Shown here: in pieces, positions 42,944 through 51,108 of the stretch
Numbering within the stretch: the stretch's first letter is position 1
How the letters are laid out: every line of letters begins with the position of its first letter
From: Candidatus Borkfalkia ceftriaxoniphila
GTDB taxonomy: Bacteria; Bacillota; Clostridia; Christensenellales; Borkfalkiaceae
Assembly (NCBI RefSeq): GCF_004134775.1
Contig: NZ_SDOZ01000005.1
Span: forward strand, 1-64,000
DNA: 64,000 nt
Direction: 5' to 3'
The notes under the pieces: generated by a model
The model's input: the letters and a program-made list of their open reading frames with translations, nothing else
What the model was told of the DNA's origin: nothing
Database searches by the model: none
Program-made: the position numbers and the translations under genes

Positions 42944-44851
42944 ATGGAAATCACATTGAAAAACGGAGACAAAAAACATTTCGACAAGGCGGCGTCCTGC
43001 AAGGATATCGCGCTTTCCATCAGCGAGGGGCTTGCCCGCGCGGCGGTCTGCGCGAAGGTGGACGGCACGCTCGTGGACCTGAGCGCCGTCGTCGATCGCG
43101 ACTGCGAATTCGAGATCGTCACGCTCAAAGATAAAGAGGGGCTGGAAGTGTATCGTCACACTGCGTCGCATGTGCTCGCGCAGGCGGTCAAAGCGATCTT
43201 CCCTACCTGTAAACTTGCGATCGGGCCGACCATCGAAAACGGATTTTATTACGATATCGATTTTACCACGCCCATCTCGCAGGAGGACCTCGGCAAGATC
43301 GAAGAGGAAATGAAAAAGATCATCAAGAGCAATTTTGCCCTGGAACGCTTTACGCTGCCCCGCGCGGAGGCGATCAAACTCATGACCAAATATTCGGAAA
43401 AGTATAAGGTCGAACTCATTAAAGACCTTCCCGAGGACGCGGAGATCTCTTTCTACAAACAGGGGAGTTTCACCGACCTCTGCCGCGGGCCGCATCTTCC
43501 GAGCACGGGCAAGATCAAGGCGTTTAAACTCACCAGTATTGCGGGCGCTTACTGGCGCGGCAACGAAAAAAATAAAATGCTCACGCGTATCTACGGCACC
43601 GCTTTTGCGAAAAAGGACGAGATGGACGCGTATTTCACCATGCTGGAAGAGGCGAAGAAACGCGACCATACGAAACTCGGCAAAGAATTGGGACTGTTCG
43701 CGCTCCTGAACGAGGGGAAAGGCTTTCCTTTCTTTTTGCCCAAAGGCATGGTGCTGAAAAACCTTCTCATTGACTATTGGCGCCAACTGCACCTCCGCGA
43801 AGGATATGTGGAAGTGAGTACGCCCGTCATTCTGAACAGGAGCCTTTGGGAAACTTCCGGACATTGGGACCATTACAAGGACAATATGTACACCACGAAG
43901 ATCGACGGGGAGGACTGCGCGATCAAACCGATGAACTGTCCCGGCGGTATGCTCGTATACAAACTTACGCCGCACAGTTATAAAGATCTTCCCATCCGCA
44001 TGGGCGAACTCGGACTTGTGCACCGCCACGAAAAGAGCGGGCAGTTGCACGGGCTCATGCGCGTGCGCTGTTTCACGCAGGATGACGCGCATATTTTCAT
44101 GCTGCCCTCCCAGATCAAGGACGAGATCAAGGGCGTAGTCAAACTCATCAACGAAGTTTATACGCTGTTCGGCTTTAAATATCATGTGGAATTGTCCACC
44201 CGTCCCGCGGACAGCATGGGTACGGAAGAAGACTGGAACAAGGCCACGGAGGCGCTTTCCGACGCGCTGAAAGACATGAATCTTCCCTTTGTCGTCAACG
44301 AGGGCGATGGCGCGTTCTACGGCCCGAAGATCGATTTCCATCTGGAAGATTCCATCGGCAGAACGTGGCAGTGCGGCACCATTCAGTTGGATTTCCAGAT
44401 GCCGCAGCGTTTCGAACTCGAATACACGGGCGAGGACGGACAGAAATACCGCCCGATCATGATCCATCGCGTGGTGTTCGGTTCCATCGAACGTTTTATC
44501 GGGATTCTGATCGAGCATTTCGCGGGCAAGTTCCCCGTATGGCTCGCGCCCGTGCAGGTCAAGATTTTGCCCGTTTCCGACAAATCTCTCGGGTATGCCA
44601 GACAGTTGGAAAGCGAGATGCGCGCGCAGGGCATCCGCGTGGAGACCGACAGCCGCAACGAAAAAATCGGCTACAAGATCCGCGAGGCGCAGTTGGAAAA
44701 ACTTCCGTATATGCTCATCGTGGGGGATAAAGAGCGCGAAGAGGGAACCGTTTCCGTGCGCAAGCGCGACGAAGGGGATATCGGCGCCCTCACAAAGAAA
44801 GACTTTATCGCGCGCGTTTTGCAGGAAAACGCCGATAAAACGATCTTTTAA
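42944..44851 (+). CDS. thrS: Threonyl-tRNA synthetase
   Basis: 635 aa from the ATG at 42944 (GGAGG upstream; the 14 codons before it lie in the T-box terminator). A TGS domain is at 1-60, followed by the editing domain with HTASHVLAQAVKAIFP and the zinc-type residues of GPTIENGFYYD and RGPHLPSTG. The class II catalytic core includes NRSLWETSGHWDHYKDNMY, MNCPGGMLVYK and the motif 3 region IHRVVFGSIERFIGIL. The anticodon-binding domain follows (PVQVKILPVSDKSLGYARQL). Expression is controlled by the T-box. Confidence 0.97.
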   Translation: MEITLKNGDKKHFDKAASCKDIALSISEGLARAAVCAKVDGTLVDLSAVVDRDCEFEIVTLKDKEGLEVYRHTASHVLAQAVKAIFPTCKLAIGPTIENGFYYDIDFTTPISQEDLGKIEEEMKKIIKSNFALERFTLPRAEAIKLMTKYSEKYKVELIKDLPEDAEISFYKQGSFTDLCRGPHLPSTGKIKAFKLTSIAGAYWRGNEKNKMLTRIYGTAFAKKDEMDAYFTMLEEAKKRDHTKLGKELGLFALLNEGKGFPFFLPKGMVLKNLLIDYWRQLHLREGYVEVSTPVILNRSLWETSGHWDHYKDNMYTTKIDGEDCAIKPMNCPGGMLVYKLTPHSYKDLPIRMGELGLVHRHEKSGQLHGLMRVRCFTQDDAHIFMLPSQIKDEIKGVVKLINEVYTLFGFKYHVELSTRPADSMGTEEDWNKATEALSDALKDMNLPFVVNEGDGAFYGPKIDFHLEDSIGRTWQCGTIQLDFQMPQRFELEYTGEDGQKYRPIMIHRVVFGSIERFIGILIEHFAGKFPVWLAPVQVKILPVSDKSLGYARQLESEMRAQGIRVETDSRNEKIGYKIREAQLEKLPYMLIVGDKEREEGTVSVRKRDEGDIGALTKKDFIARVLQENADKTIF

Positions 44852-44869
44852 AAAAACTGTTCAAAACGA

Positions 44870-44898
44870 TTGACAAAAAAAAGCGTTTCTGTTAAAAT
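44870..44898 (+). promoter_or_regulatory. Predicted promoter of infC-rpmI-rplT
   Basis: TTGACA (44870-44875) and TAAAAT (44893-44898) are separated by 17 bp. Confidence 0.8.
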
Positions 44899-44904
44899 AA
44901 TCTA

Positions 44905-45037
44905 AGAAAGCAGAAGTTACTTCTCGCCTTACGGCAATTGCGTTGTAAGTGCTCAAATTATTACAGAATACAGGCGCATATTGCGTACTTTTAGGTAATT
45001 TGAAGCGGGTTGTGACTTACGACCCGCTTTTTTTATC
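44905..45037 (+). ncRNA. infC leader with attenuator (L20-leader type)
   Basis: About 130 nt of untranslated leader contain several potential stems (for example TTACGGCAATTGCG and later repeats) and end in an intrinsic terminator, AAGCGGGT/ACCCGCTT with seven Ts, at 45003-45034, before the infC ribosome site. In Firmicutes the L20 protein binds such a leader and causes premature termination. The position and terminator match; I have not folded the RNA. Confidence 0.75.
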
Positions 45038-45068
45038 AAAATTATTTCAATAAGGAAGGTACATCAAT

Positions 45069-45578
45069 ATCAAAGACCAGCATCAAATCAACTCGGATAT
45101 TCGCGACGCGGAAGTGAGAGTAATCGGTGGGGACGGGCAGCAGCTCGGTATCATGAGTTCTTCGGCTGCGCTCAGGCTTGCGGAGGAGAGCGAAATGGAT
45201 TTAGTCAAGATCTCGCCTACGGCAAATCCGCCCGTATGCAAGATCATGGATTACGGCAAATTCAAGTTCGAACTCGCCAAAAAAGAAAAGGAATCGCGAA
45301 AAAATCAGAAGATGGTTGAACTGAAAGAAGTTCAACTTTCCATGACGATCGACACAAACGATTTGAATGTAAAGGCCCGCCAGGCGCAAAAGTTTTTGGA
45401 CGGCGGAAACAAAGTGAAGGTTGCCATCAAAATGCGCGGCAGACAGAACGCGCACGCGGTACTCGGCTTTGAGGTTATGAATAAATTTTTCGACATCTTA
45501 AACGGCGCCGTTATGGACAAAAAACCCGCGGTAGAGGGAAGAACCATAACCATGTTTTTGTCGCCGTCTAAGCAATAA
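45069..45578 (+). CDS. infC: Translation initiation factor IF-3, starting at a non-AUG (ATC) codon
   Basis: 169 aa if read from the ATC at 45069: IKDQHQINSDIRDAEVRVIG, as expected for the IF-3 N-terminus (INxxIRxxEVRVI). No ATG or GTG precedes this conserved part; the first GTG (45114) would remove it. AAGGAAGG sits 9 nt upstream. An ATC six bases earlier (45063) is the alternative. A rare start is typical for infC, because IF-3 rejects non-AUG codons and so limits its own synthesis. The N-domain, basic linker (AKKEKESRKNQKMVELKEVQ) and C-domain (KVAIKMRGRQ) are complete. Confidence 0.9.
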   Translation: MKDQHQINSDIRDAEVRVIGGDGQQLGIMSSSAALRLAEESEMDLVKISPTANPPVCKIMDYGKFKFELAKKEKESRKNQKMVELKEVQLSMTIDTNDLNVKARQAQKFLDGGNKVKVAIKMRGRQNAHAVLGFEVMNKFFDILNGAVMDKKPAVEGRTITMFLSPSKQ

Positions 45579-45652
45579 AACAGTCATCACGACGTCCGCA
45601 AAAGTCAAGGACAAGCATTTTGCGGAAAAAATAATTTTCGGAGGATACAACT

Positions 45653-45853
45653 ATGCCTAAACAGAAAACACACAGCGGCTCTAAAAAACGTTTCGACGTG
45701 ACCGGCAGCGGCAAGGTCAAGAGAGCACAGTCCGGCAAAAATCACAAGACGGGCGATAAACCCAGAAAGAGAAAGAGAAATTTGCGTCAGACGGCTTTCG
45801 TCAACGAAACGATGGAATCGAATGTTAAGAATCTGATTCCTTACAAGAAATAA
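45653..45853 (+). CDS. rpmI: 50S ribosomal protein L35
   Basis: 66 aa, highly basic. It reads MPKQKTHSGSKKRFDVTGSG, then KNHKTGDKPRKRKRNLRQ, the standard L35 pattern. GGAGG precedes the ATG. It lies between infC and rplT in the conserved order and is controlled by the same leader. Confidence 0.97.
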   Translation: MPKQKTHSGSKKRFDVTGSGKVKRAQSGKNHKTGDKPRKRKRNLRQTAFVNETMESNVKNLIPYKK

Positions 45854-45871
45854 GTATAAGGAGATAGTATC

Positions 45872-46225
45872 ATGCGTATTAAAAGAGGTGTAAACGCGGT
45901 TAAAAAGCGCAGAAAAATATTCAAATTATCCAAAGGATATTTCGGTTCCAAGAGTAAATCGTACAGGATCGCCCGCGAAGCGGTGATGAAATCTTTGATG
46001 TATGCCTACGTCGGCAGAAAGAACAGAAAAAGAGATTTCCGCCAACTCTGGATCGCGCGTATCAACGCGGCTGCTCGCCTGAACGGGCTTTCTTACAGCA
46101 AGTTCATGCACGGTTTGAAGGTTGCCGGTATCAATTTGAACAGAAAAGTCCTCGCTGACATCGCGGTCAACGACGCGGCAGGTTTTGCCGCTCTTGCCGA
46201 GAAAGCGAAGGCTGCCAACGCTTAA
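45872..46225 (+). CDS. rplT: 50S ribosomal protein L20
   Basis: 117 aa. It opens [20 protein letters not shown] and contains [20 protein letters not shown] and [20 protein letters not shown], as in all L20 proteins. L20 binds 23S rRNA early in 50S assembly and in Firmicutes represses this operon through the infC leader. AAGGAG lies before the ATG; a terminator follows the stop. Confidence 0.97.
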   Translation: MRIKRGVNAVKKRRKIFKLSKGYFGSKSKSYRIAREAVMKSLMYAYVGRKNRKRDFRQLWIARINAAARLNGLSYSKFMHGLKVAGINLNRKVLADIAVNDAAGFAALAEKAKAANA

Positions 46226-46230
46226 TCGAT

Positions 46231-46265
46231 AAAAAGCCTTCTTACGTCAGTTAGGAAGGCTTTTT
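46231..46265 (+). terminator. Terminator of the infC-rpmI-rplT operon
   Basis: AAAAAGCCTTCTTA and TAGGAAGGCTTTTT form the stem, ending in a T run. Confidence 0.85.
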
Positions 46266-46278
46266 GCATAGTATAAAT

Positions 46279-47016
46279 ATGATTACGTCGAAAAGCAACC
46301 CGACCGTAAAGAGAGTCAACTCTTTAAAAGAGAAAAAATATCGCGCCGAATACGGCGAATACATCGTAGAGGGCATAAAGCAGATCCGCGAAGCGGTCGC
46401 CGCAGGGCAAAAGATCGTTTCCATCTATTATTCGCCGCGCTATCGGGGAGAACTGACCGAACACGAACGGTCTGTACCCGTTTCGGACGAGGTGTTCGGA
46501 AAACTTTCCGAAGAAGTATCGCCGCAGGGGATACTCGCCGTGCTCGAAATACCCGAAAACGCGCCCGCAGCCCCGCAGGGCAACGCGCTGTTTCTGGACG
46601 GCATTTCCGATCCCGGAAACCTGGGCACGATCATCCGCACCGCAAACGGGGCGGGCTACGCCGATATTTATCTGAAAAACTGCACGGACCCGTACGCGCC
46701 CAAGTGTGTCCGTTCGGCAATGAGCGGACTCTTTTTCGTTCGCCTGCATTTTTTGAGCGAAAACGTTTATCCGTTTTTGGATGGGATTCCTTTCATTTGC
46801 GCGGATATGGGCGGAGAAAACGTGTATTCTTTTCGGCCGCCGCAAAAATTCGTGCTCGTTATCGGAAACGAGGCGAACGGCGTGAGCGAGGAAATGCGGA
46901 AAGTCTGCGAATATACGGTCAGTATCCCGATGCGGGAATGCTGCGAGAGCCTGAACGCGGGCGTTTCGGCGGGTATTTTGATGTATCATTTAAAGTACGC
47001 GAACAAGATCAATTAA
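46279..47016 (+). CDS. SpoU/TrmH-family RNA 2'-O-ribose methyltransferase (YsgA-like)
   Basis: 245 aa from the ATG at 46279; a TTG at 46264 falls inside the upstream terminator and is rejected. The N-terminal substrate-binding domain begins ITSKSNPTVKRVNSLKEKKY; the SPOUT knot motifs are FLDGISDPGNLGTIIRTANG, VLVIGNEANGVSEEM and IPMRECCESLNAGVSAGILM. These proteins methylate ribose in 23S rRNA or tRNA. A ysgA-type methylase after rplT is the usual Firmicutes order. No clear ribosome site is seen. The exact RNA position is unknown. Confidence 0.88.
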   Translation: MITSKSNPTVKRVNSLKEKKYRAEYGEYIVEGIKQIREAVAAGQKIVSIYYSPRYRGELTEHERSVPVSDEVFGKLSEEVSPQGILAVLEIPENAPAAPQGNALFLDGISDPGNLGTIIRTANGAGYADIYLKNCTDPYAPKCVRSAMSGLFFVRLHFLSENVYPFLDGIPFICADMGGENVYSFRPPQKFVLVIGNEANGVSEEMRKVCEYTVSIPMRECCESLNAGVSAGILMYHLKYANKIN

Positions 47017-47031
47017 ACAGGAGGAACAGTC

Positions 47032-47772
47032 ATGTCGGGACATAGCAAATGGCACAATATACAGGCGAAAAAAGGAAAGACGGACGCGGCGCGCGCCCGC
47101 GTATTTACCAAACTCGGAAGAGAGATTTCCGTTGCGGCGAAGGGCAACCCCAACCCCGATACCAACAGCAAACTGGCGGACGCGATCGCCAAGGCGAAAG
47201 CGAATAATATGCCCAACGACAACATCACCCGCTGTATAAAAAAGGCTGCGGGCGAATTGGGCGCCGTGAATTATGAAAATCTTACCTACGAGGGATACGG
47301 CGTCGGCGGCAGCGCTTTGATCATCACAACCCTGACCGATAATAAAAACAGAACGGTGGGCGATATCCGCAGCACGCTTTCCAAGTGCGGCGGTATGCTC
47401 GGCAACAGCGGCTGCGTTTCCTATATGTTCGACAACAAGGGATTGTTGGTGGTGGAAAAGACGCTGGATATGGACGAGGATACCATCACCGAATACGCCA
47501 TCGAGGCGGGCGCGGACGATATCGTGTCGCAGGATGACGTGTTCGAGATTTTTACCGACCCCTTGAATTTTTCCGAAGTGCGCAAATTTTTGGTGGAAAA
47601 GGGCGTCGAGTTTCTGGAAGCGGATATCCGCATGATCCCGCAGAACAAGATCACGCTGACCGACGAAAATGTGGAAATCTTTTTGAAATTATTGGATAAA
47701 CTGGACGAACTGGACGACGTGCAGGACGTCTATCATAACGTGGATTTGCCCGAGGAAGAGGACGAAGATTGA
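47032..47772 (+). CDS. yebC: YebC/PmpR-family translation/transcription regulator
   Basis: 246 aa. It opens MSGHSKWHNIQAKKGKTDAA with the typical GREISVAAK and ends with EEEDED. The three-domain YebC/TACO1 fold is complete (NMPNDNITRCIKKA, YEGYGVGGSALIITTLTDNK, GNSGCVSYMFDNKG). The family was first described as DNA-binding regulators; recent work assigns a role in translating proline-rich stretches. AGGAGG stands 7 nt before the ATG. Confidence 0.95.
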   Translation: MSGHSKWHNIQAKKGKTDAARARVFTKLGREISVAAKGNPNPDTNSKLADAIAKAKANNMPNDNITRCIKKAAGELGAVNYENLTYEGYGVGGSALIITTLTDNKNRTVGDIRSTLSKCGGMLGNSGCVSYMFDNKGLLVVEKTLDMDEDTITEYAIEAGADDIVSQDDVFEIFTDPLNFSEVRKFLVEKGVEFLEADIRMIPQNKITLTDENVEIFLKLLDKLDELDDVQDVYHNVDLPEEEDED

Positions 47773-47788
47773 TTTTTCCCGATTGGCA

Positions 47789-47809
47789 AAGTACTATGCG
47801 TGACACAAA
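47789..47809 (+). repeat. Dispersed 21-bp element, copy 2
   Basis: AAGTACTATGCGTGAC plus five further bases, between yebC and proA. It differs from 39040-39060 at two positions. Confidence 0.5.
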
Positions 47810-47830
47810 CCGTAAAAACGAGGTGATTTT

Positions 47831-49066
47831 ATGACGGTACGGGAAACTTGCCTGAAAGCAAAAGAAAACAGCGGCGTTATCGCGACGGCTTGCGAAAAGG
47901 ACATGAATGCCATGCTCGCCGCGGCCGCCGTCGCGCTGCGCGCGAACGCCGAATATATTATCGGCGAAAATAAAAAGGACGTTGACTCCTGTACCCGCGG
48001 CGAACAGTTTAAAGACCGCCTGATGCTGGACGAAAAGCGCATCGACGGCATCGCGCGGGGATTGGAAAAACTGACCGAGATCGAATGCCCCGTAGGAGAA
48101 ATTTTAGAGGAGCGCACGCTGTACAACGGTTTGAAATTGCAGCGCGTGCGCGTGCCTATGGGCGTTCTCGGCATCATTTACGAGGCGCGCCCCAACGTCA
48201 CGGCGGACGCGATCGCCCTCGCGATCAAGAGCGGAAACGCAGTCGTACTGCGCGGCAGCAAGGACGCGTATCTTTCCAACGCCGCGGTCACGAAAGTAAT
48301 CAAGGACGCGATTGGAAATATCGGATACAATGCCGAATTTATTCAGTTGATCGAGGACGTTTCGCATGAGGGAGCAGCGGAACTGATGCGTATGAACGGC
48401 GTCGTGGACGTTCTGATCCCGCGCGGCAGCGCGGCGCTGATTCAGAACGCCGTGCAGAACGCAACCGTACCCATCATCGAGACGGGTACGGGAAACTGCC
48501 ACGTTTATATGGAGAATTCCGCCGACCTTTCCATGGCGCTGCCCATTCTGATCAATTCCAAGACGCAGCGCACGTCGGTGTGCAACGCCTGCGAAAGCCT
48601 GCTTTTGGATGAGGATTTCGCAAAGAAACATTTGGCTGAGATCGTCGCCGCTTTGAAAGAAAAGGGCGTTGAGATCGTAGCGTGCGGCCGCAGCCGTAAA
48701 ATCGTGCCCGAATTACAGGCGGCGAGCGAAGAGGACTTCTATACGGAATTTCTGGATATGAAAATTTCAATACGCATCGTGGACGGCGTGGACGACGCGA
48801 TCGCTTGCGTCAACCGTTACGGCACGCACCATTCGGATACCATCGTCACCAACGACGAGCGCGCGGCGGAAAAGTTTTTGCAGGGGGTAGACAGCGCGGC
48901 GGTGTACTGGAACGCGAGCACGCGCTTTACCGACGGTTTCGAATTCGGGCTCGGCGCCGAGATGGGGATCTCCACGCAAAAACTTCACGCGCGTGGCCCT
49001 ATGGGATTAAAAGAGTTGACTTCCTATAAATACGTGGTGCGCGGAAACGGTCAGATCCGCGGATAA
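47831..49066 (+). CDS. proA: Gamma-glutamyl phosphate reductase
   Basis: 411 aa. It shows the aldehyde-dehydrogenase-like fold with GVLGIIYEARPNVTADAIAL, LRGSKDAYLSNAAV, IETGTGNCHVYM and the catalytic cysteine in RTSVCNACESLL; the C-terminal HHSDTIVTND and EFGLGAEMGISTQKLHARGP are diagnostic. It reduces gamma-glutamyl phosphate to the semialdehyde in proline synthesis. The partner kinase ProB is not next to it, unlike in many genomes. The ribosome site is a modest GAGG. Confidence 0.96.
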   Translation: MTVRETCLKAKENSGVIATACEKDMNAMLAAAAVALRANAEYIIGENKKDVDSCTRGEQFKDRLMLDEKRIDGIARGLEKLTEIECPVGEILEERTLYNGLKLQRVRVPMGVLGIIYEARPNVTADAIALAIKSGNAVVLRGSKDAYLSNAAVTKVIKDAIGNIGYNAEFIQLIEDVSHEGAAELMRMNGVVDVLIPRGSAALIQNAVQNATVPIIETGTGNCHVYMENSADLSMALPILINSKTQRTSVCNACESLLLDEDFAKKHLAEIVAALKEKGVEIVACGRSRKIVPELQAASEEDFYTEFLDMKISIRIVDGVDDAIACVNRYGTHHSDTIVTNDERAAEKFLQGVDSAAVYWNASTRFTDGFEFGLGAEMGISTQKLHARGPMGLKELTSYKYVVRGNGQIRG

Positions 49067-49351
49067 TTTTACCAGCGGAAAAATTTTCGGAGCCGCATAT
49101 TCTCGGACAAGGTGCAGATAATAATATTGTCAGCAGCGGTAAAACAATCGGTTGTGAAGAGATAAGTAATGATAGATTGAATCAATGGTTTTTATTGTTT
49201 TACAGTTGCTTGCATATATATTGTTGCACGGAAAATAGTTTCGAGAAATGATATACATTTTGAATTACCTTTGCATGATTTAAATTTTTGTAACGTAATT
49301 TGCAGAGATAATTGAGATTGTATCGAGTGTCCGAATATATAAAAAGTGTGA
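49067..49351. other. AT-rich intergenic stretch, no supported gene
   Basis: After proA the sequence becomes clearly more AT-rich than its surroundings. Short open frames on both strands have no recognisable content or ribosome sites, and no RNA motif was found. It may be a decayed gene or a small insertion remnant. Confidence 0.5.
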
Positions 49352-49400
49352 CGAAAAAAGAGGGAAGACGTAGAGAAATTTATGGATTTCCTCTCTTTTT
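49352..49400 (+). terminator. Possible terminator in the proA-downstream gap
   Basis: AAAAAAGAGGGAA pairs with TTCCTCTCTTTTTT with one bulge around an AT-rich loop, followed by a long T run. Confidence 0.6.
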
Positions 49401-49427
49401 TTATGCAAATTTTTTTGCGCGATTGTG

Positions 49428-49456
49428 TTTACAAGCCAATTATTTTGTGCTACAAT
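49428..49456 (+). promoter_or_regulatory. Predicted promoter of the Ig-like/MBL gene pair
   Basis: TTTACA (49428-49433) and TACAAT (49451-49456) are separated by 17 bp, 28 bp upstream of the start at 49484. Confidence 0.7.
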
Positions 49457-49483
49457 ATTTGCAATTTCATTTTGGAGGTGCGA

Positions 49484-49876
49484 ATGGCAAAAAAGAGCAA
49501 AGCGCAGAAACAAGTGGAAAAAACCGTAAAAAAGACGCATAAAGCGACCGTCGTTTTGGCGGTTCTATTTTTGCTCATCGGTATAGCCGCGGGCGTCGGC
49601 GCGTCATGGTTTTTGACGAAAGACGATACGTTCGAACTCAACGGCGAAAAGGTGATCCGTCTGACGGTGGGCGATACGTACGAGGAACAGGGCGCGAAAG
49701 CGATCTCCTTCGGGAAAGATATTTCTTCCAAGGTTCAGATCTCGGGCGACAAACCCGATCTTGCCGTCGCAGGCGAGTATCAGATCGTCTATAAAGTCGA
49801 TGATTTCCGTTATAAAGATTATCAACTTGTGAGAAGAGTGGTCGTAGAGGACGCGGGAGGAGAAACCAATGGCTAA
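49484..49876 (+). CDS. Membrane-anchored protein with bacterial Ig-like (DUF5011-type) domain
   Basis: 130 aa from the ATG at 49484 (GGAGG 5 nt upstream); earlier in-frame codons overlap the promoter. A lysine-rich cytoplasmic N-terminus (AKKSKAQKQVEKTVKK) is followed by one membrane helix (about 22-45) and an extracytoplasmic Ig-like domain: IRLTVGDTYEEQGAKAISFG, VAGEYQIVYKVDDF. Such domains usually act in surface adhesion or as spacers. It overlaps the next gene by 8 bp, so the two products may work together at the membrane. No closer function can be given. Confidence 0.7.
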   Translation: MAKKSKAQKQVEKTVKKTHKATVVLAVLFLLIGIAAGVGASWFLTKDDTFELNGEKVIRLTVGDTYEEQGAKAISFGKDISSKVQISGDKPDLAVAGEYQIVYKVDDFRYKDYQLVRRVVVEDAGGETNG

Positions 49877-50981
49877 AAAACAAAAAACGTTTTCTCTCAC
49901 CATAGCGGCGTGCCTGCTCGCGTTCGTGATCGGCGCGGTGGCGGGTTTCGCCATGTGGACGGTCTATAAAAATCCCAAGGGCGGCGACGTGTACGTCAGC
50001 GGCGATCTGCAAATTCATTTTATGGAACTCGGAAACAACTACACGGGCGACAGTATCTACATAAAGGCGGGCGAAACGGATATTCTCATCGACGCGGGTT
50101 CCCGCGCGAACAGCACCGATGCGACTTCGGAATATATTGACCGATACTGTACGGACGGTACGCTCGAATATGTCGTCGCGACACACGCTGACCAGGATCA
50201 TATCGCGGGCTTTGCCGGGAGCAGTTCCTCGCCGAGCATGTTCGAACGCTACAAATGCGAAACGATCATCGATTTTGCACTCACGAACAAGACCACGCAG
50301 GTCTATCAGAATTACGTGAAAAAGCGCGATGCCGCGGTCGCACAGGGCGCGAAACATTACAACGCCCTGCAATGTTATAAGGGAGAAAACGGCGCGCAGC
50401 GCGTGTACGAACTTTCCGACGGCATTAAAATGGAAATTTTATATCAGGAATTCTACGAAAACAAGTCGAGCGATGAAAACAATTATTCCGTGTGCCTTAT
50501 GTTCAATCAGGGCGACAAGCATTTTCTCTTTACGGGAGATCTCGAAGAGGACGGTGAGATTTCGCTCGTCGAATCCAACGAACTTCCCAAAGTCGAACTG
50601 TTCAAGGCGGGACACCACGGCTCGAAAACTTCGTCCAACGACGTTTTGCTGAAAGTCATAGAGCCCGAGATCGTATGCGTCTGCTGCTGTGCGGGCAGTG
50701 TGGAGTACACGCAGAATTTTGAAAACACTTTCCCCACGCAGGCGATGATAGACCGCGTTTCGCTGTATACCGACCGTGTGTACGTGACGACCGTGGGCGA
50801 GGTCGTATATAACGCGGATAAGGAAAAATACGAAGATAACGGTTTCGGTCCGCTCAACGGGAACATCGTAGTTACCTCGAATAAAAGCGGCGTAAACGTG
50901 CAGTGTTCGCACGATAACGCGGTCCTGAAAGACACGAAATGGTTCAAAGATAACCGAACGATGCCGAGCGCGTGGTCGTAA
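49869..50981 (+). CDS. Membrane-anchored ComEC/Rec2-like metallo-beta-lactamase-fold hydrolase
   Basis: 370 aa. One N-terminal membrane helix (about 8-32) anchors an extracytoplasmic metallo-beta-lactamase domain: the metal motif ATHADQDHIAG, the later DLEEDGE acidic segment after FLFTGD, and KAGHHGSKTSSNDVLL. The overall order is that of the ComEC C-terminal hydrolase domain, found alone in many Firmicutes exoproteins; a nuclease-type role is possible. Without the ComEC channel domain it is not a DNA uptake pore. It overlaps the Ig-like gene by 8 bp. Confidence 0.82.
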   Translation: MAKKQKTFSLTIAACLLAFVIGAVAGFAMWTVYKNPKGGDVYVSGDLQIHFMELGNNYTGDSIYIKAGETDILIDAGSRANSTDATSEYIDRYCTDGTLEYVVATHADQDHIAGFAGSSSSPSMFERYKCETIIDFALTNKTTQVYQNYVKKRDAAVAQGAKHYNALQCYKGENGAQRVYELSDGIKMEILYQEFYENKSSDENNYSVCLMFNQGDKHFLFTGDLEEDGEISLVESNELPKVELFKAGHHGSKTSSNDVLLKVIEPEIVCVCCCAGSVEYTQNFENTFPTQAMIDRVSLYTDRVYVTTVGEVVYNADKEKYEDNGFGPLNGNIVVTSNKSGVNVQCSHDNAVLKDTKWFKDNRTMPSAWS

Positions 50982-50992
50982 AAGCGTAAAAT

Positions 50993-51033
50993 AAGCAGGA
51001 ATGACGAAAAATATCGCCTACCTGCTTTTTTTA
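50993..51033 (+). terminator. Terminator after the MBL gene
   Basis: AAGCAGG (50993-50999) pairs with CCTGCTT (51021-51027), with GGCGATA-like inner pairing and a T run. Confidence 0.6.
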
Positions 51034-51045
51034 TACGTAAAATTC

Positions 51046-51074
51046 TTGATAAATCGCCCGAAAAGTATTAAAAT
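51046..51074 (+). promoter_or_regulatory. Predicted promoter of typA
   Basis: TTGATA (51046-51051) and TAAAAT (51069-51074) are separated by 17 bp. Confidence 0.7.
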
Positions 51075-51108
51075 AGATATGTTATTCAGTAGTATTAGGA
51101 GATTTATT

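Noticed and set aside
49067..49483. Small protein genes in the AT-rich gap after proA
   Set aside because: Frames on both strands are short, low in complexity and without ribosome sites; only a terminator and a promoter are supported.
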